DNA from: Diphasiastrum complanatum
Taxonomy: Eukaryota; Streptophyta; Lycopodiopsida; Lycopodiales; Lycopodiaceae
Reading direction: 5' to 3'
DNA length: 64,000 bases
NCBI GenBank assembly: GCA_029204225.1
Contig: CM055111.1
Coordinates: 5,297,903-5,361,902 of the forward strand
Position numbers and translations under genes: made by a program. Below are positions 48,380 to 59,965 of this stretch, in pieces (position 1 is the stretch's first letter; every line of letters begins with the position of its first letter). Below the pieces are notes generated by a model. The model saw nothing but the letters and a program-made list of their open reading frames with translations. It searched no databases and was not told the DNA's origin.

Positions 48380-50474
48380 ATGGTGATTGTTGTAGGTAGA
48401 TCTTTGCAGCACGTTATCAGTTCCTGTCTTTTTCGCATATGTGACATAACAAATATTAGTGAATGTGCAATTGTAAATTATGTCATTTTCAATTATTTTG
48501 TACTATTTTGGAATGGCAATAAACATAGAGTACTTACGAGTCTTCCGTTGATGATAAATCTGAGATATGTTGGTAGATTGATTTGTAATAGCATGAGCTC
48601 TGTTATGATAAAATCAAGCTTCCAATGCTCTTCCACCTCAACCATAGTAAAATATTCTTCATTGTAGATATTGCTTACCTCCATTCAGTTTGAGTGACCA
48701 TTTAGTTCAAAGTCTTGATCCAATGGTAGCCATGTATCTTCAATTTTCTTGTATCTTTGATAACTACATGTGAGACTAAGCATTTGTTTTTTGATACAAT
48801 AATGGAAGATCTGTTGGAGGGTTTGCGGATCCCAAGGCAACCCTAACCCTAGTTAATAAGTGAGAGGGATTTGGCACCCTGCATGTGTAAGTCCAACCCG
48901 ATGACCACATAGTTATTTGATTGATTAGTTAAAAGTCAATAAAAGGACTTTAGGACTTTTTGCGGGACTTTTAATGTCGTAGGGCCTAATTGTCAAGTTA
49001 GTGAATAAAGTTGGGTTTCCCTCCAATTTTGATGGTTTCCACACTTTTTTAAATTTGAATAAAAAGAGAGATAAGACTGGACCAATAGGATTCAGAGGCT
49101 AGGGTCCTCCTCTCTACTATAAAAAGGGACCAACTCGAGTTGTTCCTGATGTTCATTTCCTCATTTCAATAAAGCAGATTGGTTCTCTTTAGAAATGGAT
49201 TGATGAATGTCCTTGCTCTTCCTCTCTTCTCCTCCATTTCTCATGCTTTCTTTGGATTTTGCTAATTGTTGGATTTGATCATTATTGGGATTGCTATTTC
49301 TTATGCTTTTTGTGAGAGAGAAAGGGAGAGAGAGAAGAGTAAGTTTCTATCATTATTGTGGATTTAGGGTTAATGGATGTAGTGTTAATGCTGTGTTAAT
49401 GGATGTTAGTGTTAGATCCTCCATTCATATTGAAATCTGAACTATACTATCGCTCTCATGGGAACGAACCTACCCGTGACAACTAATTTCGTCTCTTTGA
49501 TGCTAGATTGACTAAATCTTCGATTCAGGTTAGGCAAGGAAAGAAACCCACTACAAGATCATTGACTACTTTTTGATCCTACATTCTACGTCATTATTTG
49601 TTTTATTATCCCAGCCTTGATCCATGAGATCTGACAAAGTCTCATCTGATAAATTCTAGCAAACAAATAAAGTTGGTGTCCTTCGAACACTAGCACTTGA
49701 GAAAAAATCAACAAATATATGCAATGAGATAAACCAACTTAGGTGAACAATTTTCGAGCCCATACTTATCTTCATAGCATTTCTAACATCAATGAGTAGC
49801 TTGCATCTAAAGAATTCAGAAATAATACTGTCAGGAGTAGGCCACTCATCACTCTGAAAACTAGGCAATGGAATTGCTTCGAGCTTGCCAAAACCTCCAT
49901 CCATTTGTGGCGTATATAAAGATTCATAAAAATATATACCACAATCTGCAAGTTCTTTTGGACTTTTTTCTCTGTATTGCAGCTTTTCAACATCAGAGTG
50001 ATCACGTCCAATATTCCTGCAAGTGATTATGCTGGCTCCCATTCACTTATGCATGATGGATATAAATCTGAAAGAAAAAAAAATGCTGAGGCATTTAAAT
50101 CGTAATTTGAAGAGCATCAACAAAAAAAGACACCTATGATCGCAGTAGAGTGCATACATTCTGATATACTTACAATTACATTTTCGATGATCATGTGGAT
50201 TGATATCTTGTACTTTTATTTCTGAATGCATATATACATGTTGTACTAAAACTTCTGATATCGAGTGACCTCACGGAGTAGTCTTAAACTCTTTGCTTTC
50301 CAATAAGATTTGCATGTCATTTTTGCCCTTTTCATCTGTCGAAAATTGCCCTTTGATGATGGATGCAACAACACACAAATTCTTTGTATATTTTATTGGC
50401 TTCCAGTTATCAGCTTCATCTTTCTCATTGTAAAAAATCATGGACTCAACTGTAGATTTTGGTCTCCTTGCCAT
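48380..50474 (-). pseudogene. Unknown paired gene, copy A, split by a solo LTR
   Basis: Exon 1 is 50474-50174 (MARRPKSTVESMIFYNEKDE, then VLVQHVYMHSEIKV), ending AATT/GTAAGT. Exon 2 starts at 50067 (YLYPSCISEWEPA). The reading continues LEAIPLPSFQSDEW and FVDFFSSASVRRTPTLFVC to about 49600, then resumes left of the LTR with LPLDQDFELNGHSN (about 48700). A TGA in exon 1, a TAA early in exon 2 and frame changes kill it. The same blocks occur in copy B at 52.7-51.5 kb. I recognise no domain. It converges with the Ulp1-like exons, whose stop lies about 200 bp away. Confidence 0.55.
48812..49555 (+). mobile_element. Solo LTR of the Tat/Athila-like family
   Basis: 744 bp with TGTTGGAGGG...CCACTACA, flanked by AGATC at 48807-48811 and 49556-49560. 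No primer site or internal domain adjoins it. The pseudogene reading continues across it, so a full element inserted here and was reduced to one LTR by recombination. Confidence 0.9.
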
Positions 50475-51480
50475 TGCTATTTTGAAAGCTTGGGCGCCAA
50501 AAATCTCTCTGATATGATACTTAATTTCAATTTTTTGTATCACATTTAATCTAATGTGAATGCCACCGTAGTCACAATTAATGTGCATACTATATTTGAA
50601 GTAATCGTGCATACTATATTTCTATAACTGTAACCAGTATGGTTAGCAAATTTCATTATACCAACTAGCATAGCTAAGTAAATTTAACTTGAGGTATTGA
50701 CGTTGGGCATATTAGCACGTGTTGGGTAGGAAGTGCAAACCAATGGGATATGTCCATGCTACCCAAACAGAAATTTCAAAGTTTTCTATAATGTATATTT
50801 ATTTCTCAATTTATTTGAGCTACGTTACGTAGATTTCAAATTTGTGCATTTTGATTGAGCTAGGTGAAACTAAATAAAAGTATCTTTACTAAGGGTCTTT
50901 TTTAATTTTGGAACTCCTCTAATGACTTGTTTGTAGGTTGCAAGATATAGGTTGAAGGAAAAGGCCCAGCTAGCATCCTTCCACACCCATCAGTTGCGGC
51001 CATCTTTCCACACCCATCTTGAGCTCAGGCAAAAACTTTGAAATTCCTTACTCAATTCGCACATGCTCACCAGTGCGTTGATAGAAGTCGTTATGAAATT
51101 TCATGCCCTTGAGATTCAATGCTCCAAGTTGTTGAAAGGTCAACATGAACCAACACTTACAGAAGGTTGATGGATCAACGCTCATATTGTTGGAACTCGA
51201 ATCTATAATTTTGTATTGATTTTTTTGAAAGGGACATTGTTGCACATCTACCAACCCAATGTTTATGCGGTTTAGACAATTTCTATGCTTCTATTGAAAT
51301 CCTTGCACTGTATGCAATTTTCTTGTCTTGGTCTTACCTGTACATCAAAGAAACTTGTTAAACAATATCAACATTGAGATTATTTTAAATGTAATCGCAA
51401 AATACTGAAAACACTAAAACAACTTTAATTAAAATCATTGAAAGTCATTTCAAATTTGTATTAAAGAAAACACATGTACG
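50475..51480. other. Spacer between the paired pseudogenes
   Basis: AT-rich. No feature recognised. Confidence 0.45.
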
Positions 51481-52673
51481 CTTACCAATCTCTCATTGAC
51501 TCAAAAACAAAAGTGTTTAGGAAAATCATATTGCAGCAAGGTAAGCTCTGATCGAATGTGATCGAGTGTCTAATCTTCCTCCACCTCAATTGTTGTAAGA
51601 TAGAATCATTTTGCTTCACTTGGATTTCTATTTGACTTGATGATTCATTGTAAAATCCTGATCCAATGCTTTTCATTCATTGCCAACTTTGGACCATCTT
51701 CTATAATAAAATATCAAAGAAAGTATTTGTTTTTCTATAAGATATCTAAATTTCAGTGACAATCTATTAACTATGCACTCGATATTGCCATTACTCTTTT
51801 TATCCCATTGATCATCTAGGAGGCTTGATAACATATTGTCTACTAAATCACTACAAATAAACATTGTCATTGCTCTACGAATATTACATGCAGCAAAAAA
51901 TTCTACAAACACTGCAAAAGGCAGAAACCAGTGCAATCTATTGTTTTTTGAACCTATGCTCATTTCAAACAGTTTTGAATTTCCATAAAAAATCTTGATC
52001 GGAAGCTTTTTGCTATGGTAGAATCCATAGAAATCCATTCTTCGCTTGAGAAAGAGGGTAATGATATCGCCTCTAATCTACCACCTAAACTAGATGGTGT
52101 GTAAGATGAATCATAGGAAAAAATACAAGAATCCAAAAGTGATCTCGTGGAGCGGTTCTTGTATTGCAAAAGACCAATATCAGAATGAATAACGTCCATG
52201 ATGTCGACAAGGGATTGATGTATAGGTTGCCATTTGATTATGCTTGATGGATACAAATCTGCAAAAACCCATAAAATTATATATCATCTAAATACTCAGA
52301 TACATGTCTAAACGACTGATGAAAACCTCAAAGTAAAAAATTCTCCAAAACTTACAATTGCATTTGAGTATGTCATTTGAACTTACGCCTTCAACTCTAA
52401 TTTCCTTATCCATGTAGACATGTTGAACCAAGACCTCTGAAATGGATCGACCACCAGGTGAAACTTTGAAGTCTAAAATTCTACCTTCCAAAAGCTCCTA
52501 TAATCCATATTTGATTTTCTCTTTTTACCAAAAACACCTCTTGATGAGAGATGCATGAAAACCCACTGAAATTTTCTATAGATACGCGGTATCCATGAGC
52601 CATTAGAGTCTTTTTCATTACAAACAGAAACTGAGACAATATTGCTTCATGGTCTACGGCTTCCAGAAGCCAT
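51481..52673 (-). pseudogene. Unknown paired gene, copy B
   Basis: Exon 1 is 52673-52356 (MASGSRRP, then a TGA; later VSPGGRSISEVLVQHVYMDK), ending AATT/GTAAGT exactly as in copy A. Exon 2 starts at 52258 (YLYPSSIIKWQPIHQSLVDI, LEAISLPSFSSEEW, FVEFFAACNIRRAMTMFIC, LDQDFTMNH, LRWRKIRHSITFDQSL). One stop, one frame change in exon 1 and others in exon 2. It is less interrupted than copy A. Conservation of the splice site and spacing indicates a tandem gene duplication followed by decay. Function unknown. Confidence 0.55.
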
Positions 52674-55462
52674 TGCAAAGCTAAAAGAAGATGAACAATA
52701 GAGGTATTTGTAATAAAGCCATATCCTATCCTCTATTTGACATTGTCTTTTCCTACTTTTGTTTATAACCAAAACAACCATGTGTAAGATTGGGATTTAG
52801 TGTGAGTACTTGCAAGGCTGCTTGCTACCAATGGCGGGCATACTTGTCTATCTTCTCATCTTGTATGTTTCAAGTGTTAAGTTCACACCATTGCTTGGAT
52901 GTCGAAAGACATTCCTTTCACACTATGGCATCATTTTCTTATGAATTTCAATGCATGTGCTAGTGACTTTTATACGAAAGAAATAGAGGAATTTGACTCC
53001 TCAAAACAACATATGTTTTGGTTTCAATAAATGGTGAGCCGGCTAAAACTTCATTTCCTCTCCTTAGGTCAAGAGTTTGATTCCAATATATAGCATAAGA
53101 CAAATGAGTACATACAAAAGAGAAGAATAAAACATTGTCTTCCTTGCTTCTTTGACTAGTTCATTTATCTTTCTACTTGAAGATTAACATATTAAGGACT
53201 TGAAGGGACTTGTAAGCTCTTCCCTCTATTTCAAGGAAGGGCAAAGTTGAAAGAAAGTTGAAGGATGTTATGGCTTGTAAAAAGTCAACAAATACAAGAA
53301 GCCCAATTGTTGAAATTAGCATTTTTACCACTTAGCTTCAAACTTGCATGTGTTTCCACTTGCAAAAGCCAACTGGTTTACACGTTTACACTATAAATTT
53401 CAAGTTCATAGGTTTCATCCTAGTCTTTTAATGACTTCATCAAAATGATAGTTTTTGTTTTTTTGCTGATCTAAACCTTTTATTAGCTTGTTATCCAATT
53501 TGTTGAAATGTATTGGGCTGTACAAGGTTGGCTCTAAACTTTCAAAGTTTTATTACCATTGTTAGTAGGAAAGTAAAGAGGGCTTTGCAAAAAAGAAAAA
53601 GAAAAACAAGTTGATCCTTTAGATTAGAAAATCTTTGCCTGTTAGAGAATAATTCAAACATTAGAAAATCATTAAAAAGAAATTTGCAATTTAAATTAGT
53701 TAAAGCAATCAAGAAAGTCAGAGACACATTAACTTTAAGCATATATTTGAACTGTAGCTTATAGCTGTAAGGCAAAGCTAAAAAGTATAGAGTCAAGGAC
53801 TGCAAAGAGAGCGGGGTCCAGAGTCAAGACCGAAAAGGGGAAAGTCTGGGCCTCAATAGTGAATATCTCCTGGGCACTGGGCTTTCTGCCCACTTTCCAT
53901 TCTCTCCTCCCTTCCTTCCTGCAATAGTCACACATGAATGAATGAATGAATACGTTTGTTCATCATGCCACGACTTGGCCCACATCGTACATCATCCGTT
54001 CATTACTTATTCTGCTGCTCTTCGTCTCCACCCATCTTCTTAATAATTGAAAGTTTAATTTAGATAAGCAAGCTAGTTTTACTCGGTTTTGCTTTTGGAC
54101 AGCGTAGTGTCATTTGAAAGTCCCTTTTCACTGCTCAGAGATCAGGTCAGGAAGAAGCGTGATAAAGACGACCTTTTATTTTTATGGGATCATAAGACTT
54201 CTGTGAATGTCCCTGTGTTGATCAGGACTTTTTGGGGGACTAGGGCCTAACGCCCTGGTTGATTAGCAACGTAAATAATCTAACTATAAATGGAAGAACT
54301 AGCACGATGGTGGACAATGCATTGATCTACCGCATTTAAATGGATACTATAAAATATTAGAATCACATCTTTTACTCTGAAATTCATAAGATTGATTAAC
54401 TAATTTCTAACAAGCCAATAACCTACAAATCTATCCTATAATAATAAGTACATAATTTGTAAGTTTTTGTAAGATCATTAATGCGCAAAAGTCAAGATTA
54501 AAAACAAAGTGATCAAAATATCACAAGAAGTTTTGCCATCTGAAAGTGATTCCTTGAAATTTAAAAACCAAAGATTGCAGAAGATTGCAGTCTAGAAGAA
54601 TTAAAACCTGAAAAAAAAAATCATTTTAATGCTGAAACTCGCCTAAGGCGACATCGATTTAACAAATAGTCACAATATCCCTATCCGGCAAAGATAAAAA
54701 TGTATTCGTGCAGTCAAAATAATTGTGGGTCTTTTTTTGCTGTGGAAAGTAGATAGACTAGCTATTTTTATGCAGTGGGAAAATCCCCAGCCCTGGGTAC
54801 CGTTCTTAGTTCCAAGAAATGCATACGGCACTCTACATAATAACTGCTTGAGGATTTGGGGAATGGCATCTGGCTGTTTCAATCAGCCATAAGACCTCAG
54901 AATTAGGAAACATCGAGCTGATTAAATTAATTGCATGCTTACCGACAACCCTGTCTCTGCAAGGGAGGAAAAGTTTCTGCGATGTAGAAAGCGTTTACTT
55001 TCAGCAGCAATGAAGATGCTCCAAATTCTGAGACTTAGCTCGGAATTCGGGACGATATGATTGATGAATCTTTGCTTTTTCTTTTTTAATGTCTTTTTGT
55101 GCAGTTGAGTGGATAGATCTATCGTTTTATATTATGTAGATTGATGATGATTTGTTTTCTTGAGAGATATCGTGTTGCCCAGGTATTCTTTCATCATTTT
55201 GGGCAGAATTTTAAGGAAACTAGAACCTAAACAAGGTCTTGGCATAGTTACCTGTTTGGTTAAATATACTTTGAGATATGGCATCTATCACCGGTAAACC
55301 GTAAGATGGCTGTCATATCGTAACATCAACAACAGCTTGTTGATGCAACACCTAACGAGAGAATGCTTTCACGCATGCTGATGGAAAGCTGCAGAGTGCG
55401 ACTATTTGGTTCCTAATTGTTAAATAAAAAGTATTTGCCATTCTTAATCAATTTCAATCAAT

Positions 55463-55466
<4 letters not shown>
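52674..55466. other. Intergenic, no feature recognised
   Basis: AT-rich. A short (ATGA)n run is at 53935-53952. No frame worth calling. Confidence 0.5.

Positions 55467-55525
<59 letters not shown>
55467..55525. repeat. (CT)29 microsatellite upstream of the DUF620 gene
   Basis: Uninterrupted, about 1.1 kb before the start codon. A smaller CT-rich run lies at about 55820-55846. Confidence 0.95.
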
Positions 55526-55528
<3 letters not shown>

Positions 55529-56623
55529 CCCCATTCCGCCGGTATGTCATTATTTTAGTTGAGCTATTGGGAAGACAAGGACCCTTGACCTTGTCTGATA
55601 TCGTTCACCTACTTAGAACTTAGAATCCGCTGCCATATTGAGCTCGGCATGTCGCAATTGCAATTGATTATGTCTTACTTTATTGCAAACATGATTATTA
55701 AATATTTTACCTTTCGTCTTGGCTGCGATTGAAGATGAACATTCAATTAATCTTAAAGTAATCAGCAAGGTACACCCATGATCTCCATTTGAGGAATCAA
55801 ATCTATTCTCATTCGCCCTTCTCTATCTCTCTCTCTTTTCCGATCCAACCAATTACGAGACAATACCCAAATGTCTGAGGGCATATCTTGGATCTTGGAC
55901 TCCGTGAAGTCCGAACCTGACTACCGTGAATTGCTATATCTGTTCTAAAGACAAGTAGACAACTTTGTTCTGCCGAAGTTTGAATGGTATAGTGGAATAC
56001 TCACAAGATCGAAGAGATCAACGCCTTTCTGACTATGTCAAAAAGGAAACTGAGGGCAAGCTTTAACTGGAGATGCAATATCTAGAGACTGTGCGACATG
56101 TTTTCTTGGCTGCTTGTGATCTGCGATGAATTTGCGTGTGGATCACCAGTCACCACCAGTTTCATTAGAATGGAGATCAGATCACAAGCGGATACTATAG
56201 ATGCAAGTTAAGTTCTCTCTTATTTAATTTAGTTTTCGATCTTTACAATAAGTTCATAACGGATTGGATCTTTCGCGAGTGCCATAAATTGTCATCGGGA
56301 TTGCAAAAAGTAAGCCTGCATGAAGGAAAGTTGGTCGTACCTTCATGCTACGAAAGAGACTGATTTGCTCTCCCAACCAGCGTAGGTATAAATTTCTAAT
56401 TTAGAACCTGGCAAGGTGACAAAAGTCACGAAACCTTTGACGTTCTATCTAAAATCTTAGCGAGATCTTGATTGCATCGCTTGGTTCTTAGCTCCAGCCA
56501 GATCCTCTTCGTCAATATGCACATAGTAAAAAAGAAAACTGTGAAGGCGATCCGGATCGTAAGCAAGGATTGGTCTGATCATAGAAGAACTGTATCAATC
56601 CGAAAAGGAGGAAATTAATTAGA
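55526..56623 (+). other. Presumed promoter and 5' UTR of the DUF620 gene
   Basis: No convincing TATA box or upstream exon was identified. Confidence 0.35.
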
Positions 56624-56917
56624 ATGCCAGTGAGGAAGTTTCTTATGCCTTTGGAGGAAGACATGTGTGACGGGTTTGGAAGGGTAAGGACGATGCTAAC
56701 GCCATTACTAGAGGGCCCTATCCCCGAGCAATTCGGCGGCAGGAGGCAAGCTTCGCTTAAGCATTGGATGAAAGAGCAGTTGGAGAAGACAACGATGCCT
56801 CTTATAGGAAGCAGGCGGACGGACTTGAGATTGTTACTGGGAGTCCTGGGGTCTTCTCTTGGGCCATTCCCAGTCGGAAAGCCTCCCCCATCCGTGTCTC
56901 CAAAGGATAGTCCAATT
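56624..56917 (+). CDS. DUF620 gene, exon 1
   Basis: 98 codons from MPVRKFLMPLEEDM to KDSPI. The ATG was chosen as the only one in frame before the conserved PIPEQ block. Confidence 0.85.
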
Positions 56918-58819
56918 GTAAGGAATTGCTGTTTCTCTCGTTTTTTCCTGTCAGCCTAAGAATAAGAATAATCAGAATTCTCTGCTGCTGTACCTACCCT
57001 TTGCTGAAAAGTCCACGATAATTGCCTAGAAAAAGTTTATTTCTTACGGTTTCCACTATGCTGGACATTTATGCGCCACTGCCGGACAAGACACGTCTTA
57101 TGCTCATCTCGAAGTAGGCTGCGCTTCATTCTTGAAAGCAAAATGGTTCTTTTTTCGAAAATAGCTATGTGATGGCTTTTTGATACCAGATCAAAGTTTT
57201 AGAACAATGTTTCCCCTGATTTGGCATCAGAATACATCAGTTAGATCTATAACAAACCATTGACTAAAATGAAGTACACCCATTTTGCATAAAGTGGAGT
57301 GAAGTTCGAACGTTCGAAGCTTTTCGTTCAAATTGAAAAATACAGTACCAATTCAAGTGAAAATATCGGATGATCTTTCTGCACATACTCTTGGCTACTG
57401 ATCGTGTAGGTGTTCTGTCGTCAGTAAATGCATGGGGCATGTCTGCCATACGCATTAGTTTTTTAACCTGATTCCTGGTTCCTTTAAGCAGAGGCTTGTC
57501 ATTGTGAACGCAATTGTTATCGTGCAAAAGTACTTCTCAAAACACAAATAATGCTATATCTACTAGTGCTTGATTATGTCCTTAAGGTTTTTTGCTCTTC
57601 AAAATTGCTTCTTACAATATTGCTTGTTGCAAATTTGCAGGACGCCTCAACTGCGCAATACATCGTGCAGCAATACATCGCCGCAACTGGAGGCTCAAAG
57701 CTTCAAAGCTCCATACGGAGTTCATACGCATTGGGAAAGATAAAAATGCTCGTCTCAGAGTTTGACACAGCGGGCAAGGTCTCACATAATAATACTCCTG
57801 CAAAGACAAGCGAATCCGGAGGCTTCGTGCTGTGGCAGCTCGTGCCAGAAAAGTGGTATGTGGAACTTGCGCTCTCAGGCAGCAAGCTTCAAGCTGGCTG
57901 CGATGGCAAGGTAGTCTGGCGTCATACCCCTTGGTCAGGCTCACAGGCCGCGAAAGGCCCCATTCGGCCTTTACGCAGAGCTCTACAGGTACGTTCAGAT
58001 ATTTATTCTTTCTTTCTCTCAGCATGTTGATTCTATTAGATTGTTGGTTTGAATTAGTATTTTCTTGCATCTAGATGAATTTGTGCTCACAAAACAAACA
58101 GCAAAACCTATGAACATCTGCTTTCTAGCTGAGAAATTCTCCATAGTTTACAAATCTAAAACATAACATGATGTCTGATTGATTGTCAGGGATTAGATCC
58201 AAGGGTGACCGCCAGCATGTTTTCCAATGCTCGTTGCATCGGGGAGAAACGACTAGGGGAAGAAGACTGCTTCATCTTAAAATTGGCTGCTGATTCCATG
58301 GCATTGGCAGCAAGAAGCGATAGCCCCGAAGAGATAATTCGCCATGTCCTCCTCGGCTACTTCAGCCAAAAAACAGGACTTCTTCTTCAGATGGAAGATT
58401 CTCATCTAATCCGCATAGAGGGCACAGGCAGCGAGACAATATACCTTGAGACCACGATCGAGTCCACTCTCGACGATTACAAAGCAGTAGAAGGATTGAC
58501 CATAGCGCATTCAGGGAGGACAAGTGTAAGGCTCTTTCAATTTGGAGAGAGTCCATCCAGCTACACCAAGACAAGATTGGAGGAAATTTGGACTATCGAC
58601 GAGGTTGCTTACAATGTTCCTGGCCTCTCCAATGAATGCTTCATACCTCCAGCTGACGTCCAGGCAGCTCGACCTTTGAGCCGAGTGATCACCGAGTTTC
58701 CTTGGGAAGACAAGACTAAAGCTGGTTTTGGGTATGACAGTCCTGGAGGAGCAAAGCTATTTCCCGCAGAGACTCCTCTGGAGGAGATGGAGGACATTCT
58801 CTGGAGAGCAGAGGTATGA
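56624..58819 (+). CDS. DUF620 family protein, complete three-exon gene (423 aa)
   Basis: Exons 56624-56917, 57641-57988 and 58190-58819 join in phase 0 with GT-AG borders (ATT/GTAAGG, TTTGCAG/GAC, CAG/GTACGT, TTGTCAG/GGA). The product has the order known for this plant-specific family: EGPIPEQFGGRR and LKHWMKEQLEKT (residues 30-55), LRLLLGVLGSSLGPFP, then YIVQQYIAATGG (about 103), ALGKIKMLVSEF, GGFVLWQLVPEKWYVEL, FILKLAADS, GYFSQKTGLLLQMEDSHLIR, TIESTLDDYKAVEGLTIAHS and EEIWTIDEVAYNVPGLS. Length is close to the usual 400-470. The final codons EV-stop could instead be a 5' splice site (GAG/GTATGA), which would add a short last exon. Biochemical function is unknown. No stops or frame changes, so it is likely functional. 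Confidence 0.88.
57641..57988 (+). CDS. DUF620 gene, exon 2
   Basis: 116 codons, DASTAQYIVQQYIAATGG to GPIRPLRRALQ, preceded by AAATTTGCAG. Confidence 0.88.
58190..58819 (+). CDS. DUF620 gene, exon 3
   Basis: 209 codons and stop, GLDPRVTASMFSNARCIGE to MEDILWRAEV. Confidence 0.85.
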   Translation, partial: GLDPRVTASMFSNARCIGEKRLGEEDCFILKLAADSMALAARSDSPEEIIRHVLLGYFSQKTGLLLQMEDSHLIRIEGTGSETIYLETTIESTLDDYKAVEGLTIAHSGRTSVRLFQFGESPSSYTKTRLEEIWTIDEVAYNVPGLSNECFIPPADVQAARPLSRVITEFPWEDKTKAGFGYDSPGGAKLFPAETPLEEMEDILWRAEV

Positions 58820-59756
58820 ATCTGAAATTCTCAATAGCAATCACTAGCTGACCCCAAACGCGTTGCCAATTCTTCTTATCAGAAGCAATTGAATTGTTAA
58901 ATGGCAACAAATTCTGCCTCTGCTACAGCTCTGTGAGATTTCTGAGCATTACCTTTGTTTAGCAGAATGCTCAGCCATATATCTATAAGCATATATAACT
59001 ACATATATGTTAATTGCTGATGGGTAAAGTGTAGTTCATCTTGCCTATGATCGATCGCTAGCTTTGAGTTAATATTAGTAAAATGTAGCATAGTTTACCT
59101 ATGATCTAGCTATGAGGTGCAGATTATCTCACCCATGGCTATGGCGGATCTGTTATACTTTCTTTAGCCAAGATGACAGCTTCTAGTTTTAGGATAAACA
59201 CACAAGATGTTATACCACCTTTAATTCAACGAAATGGGGCAAAGTTGTTGAAAGTGAAGCTTAAAGGCACAACAATAGGAGGACATTGATGTTGGTGAGG
59301 TTAGGAGTGAAGATGTATGCAATCTTGGAAATTAGTGTCCTTTTGAGGTCAATGTTTTTTTTTTTGTTCTGTGCTCATGAAATCAATTCTTTTCTCATAC
59401 TCTCATTTTTTATCATTTGAATTTTAGCCTAATGATATCCCATTTTCTACCCCACTCATGATAGAATTTTCACTTAGATGCTCTTGTTTTTATATAATGT
59501 TGGAGCCACCTCCAAAACAATAGTTGTCATGTGGTTTTAAGAGATTTGAACTTCCACAAAACCTTTCATATGCATGTGGATAGCCAATGAGAGATTGACA
59601 CATAAGCATGAAATTTATCCACATAATGGAAGTGCATTTGTTGTGTAGCAATTTGTTACTAGATGTCCATATGCAAAATGTATACCAAAGAAAAAACATC
59701 ACACACCTTGGCATTAATTGGGGAAGGCCTATCGCCCTTGGCTCCACATAATTGTA
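58820..59756. other. Downstream of the DUF620 gene
   Basis: Presumed 3' UTR then AT-rich spacer. No feature recognised. Confidence 0.45.
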
Positions 59757-59965
59757 GCACCCTGGCGCGTCAAGGTGCGCCAGCCAGGGGCTGGCCAAAA
59801 AGGCGTAGGCGGGCGCCGTGGCGCCAGGGGGCAGGCAACACCCAGGTGGCGCCGGGTGGGTGGCGCCGGGCAGGCCCAGGTGGCGTCGGGCAGGGGCACC
59901 AACGCTAGGTGGGTGGCGCCGAGCAGGCCCAAGTGGCACCGGGAACCAGGCAAGTGGCACTGGGC
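59757..59965. repeat. GC-rich minisatellite
   Basis: At least six imperfect copies of a core like GGTGGCGCCGGGCAGG, often followed by CCCAG. The block is sharply more GC-rich than its AT-rich flanks. Confidence 0.8.

Noticed and set aside
37615-49555. A single 12 kb Ty3 element bounded by the two related LTRs
   Set aside because: The right LTR has its own AGATC target duplication and sits inside a pseudogene whose reading continues on both sides. Flanks of the outer pair do not match.
57612-58070. 152-codon minus-strand frame
   Set aside because: Antisense shadow of DUF620 exon 2, which has matching splice sites and family motifs.
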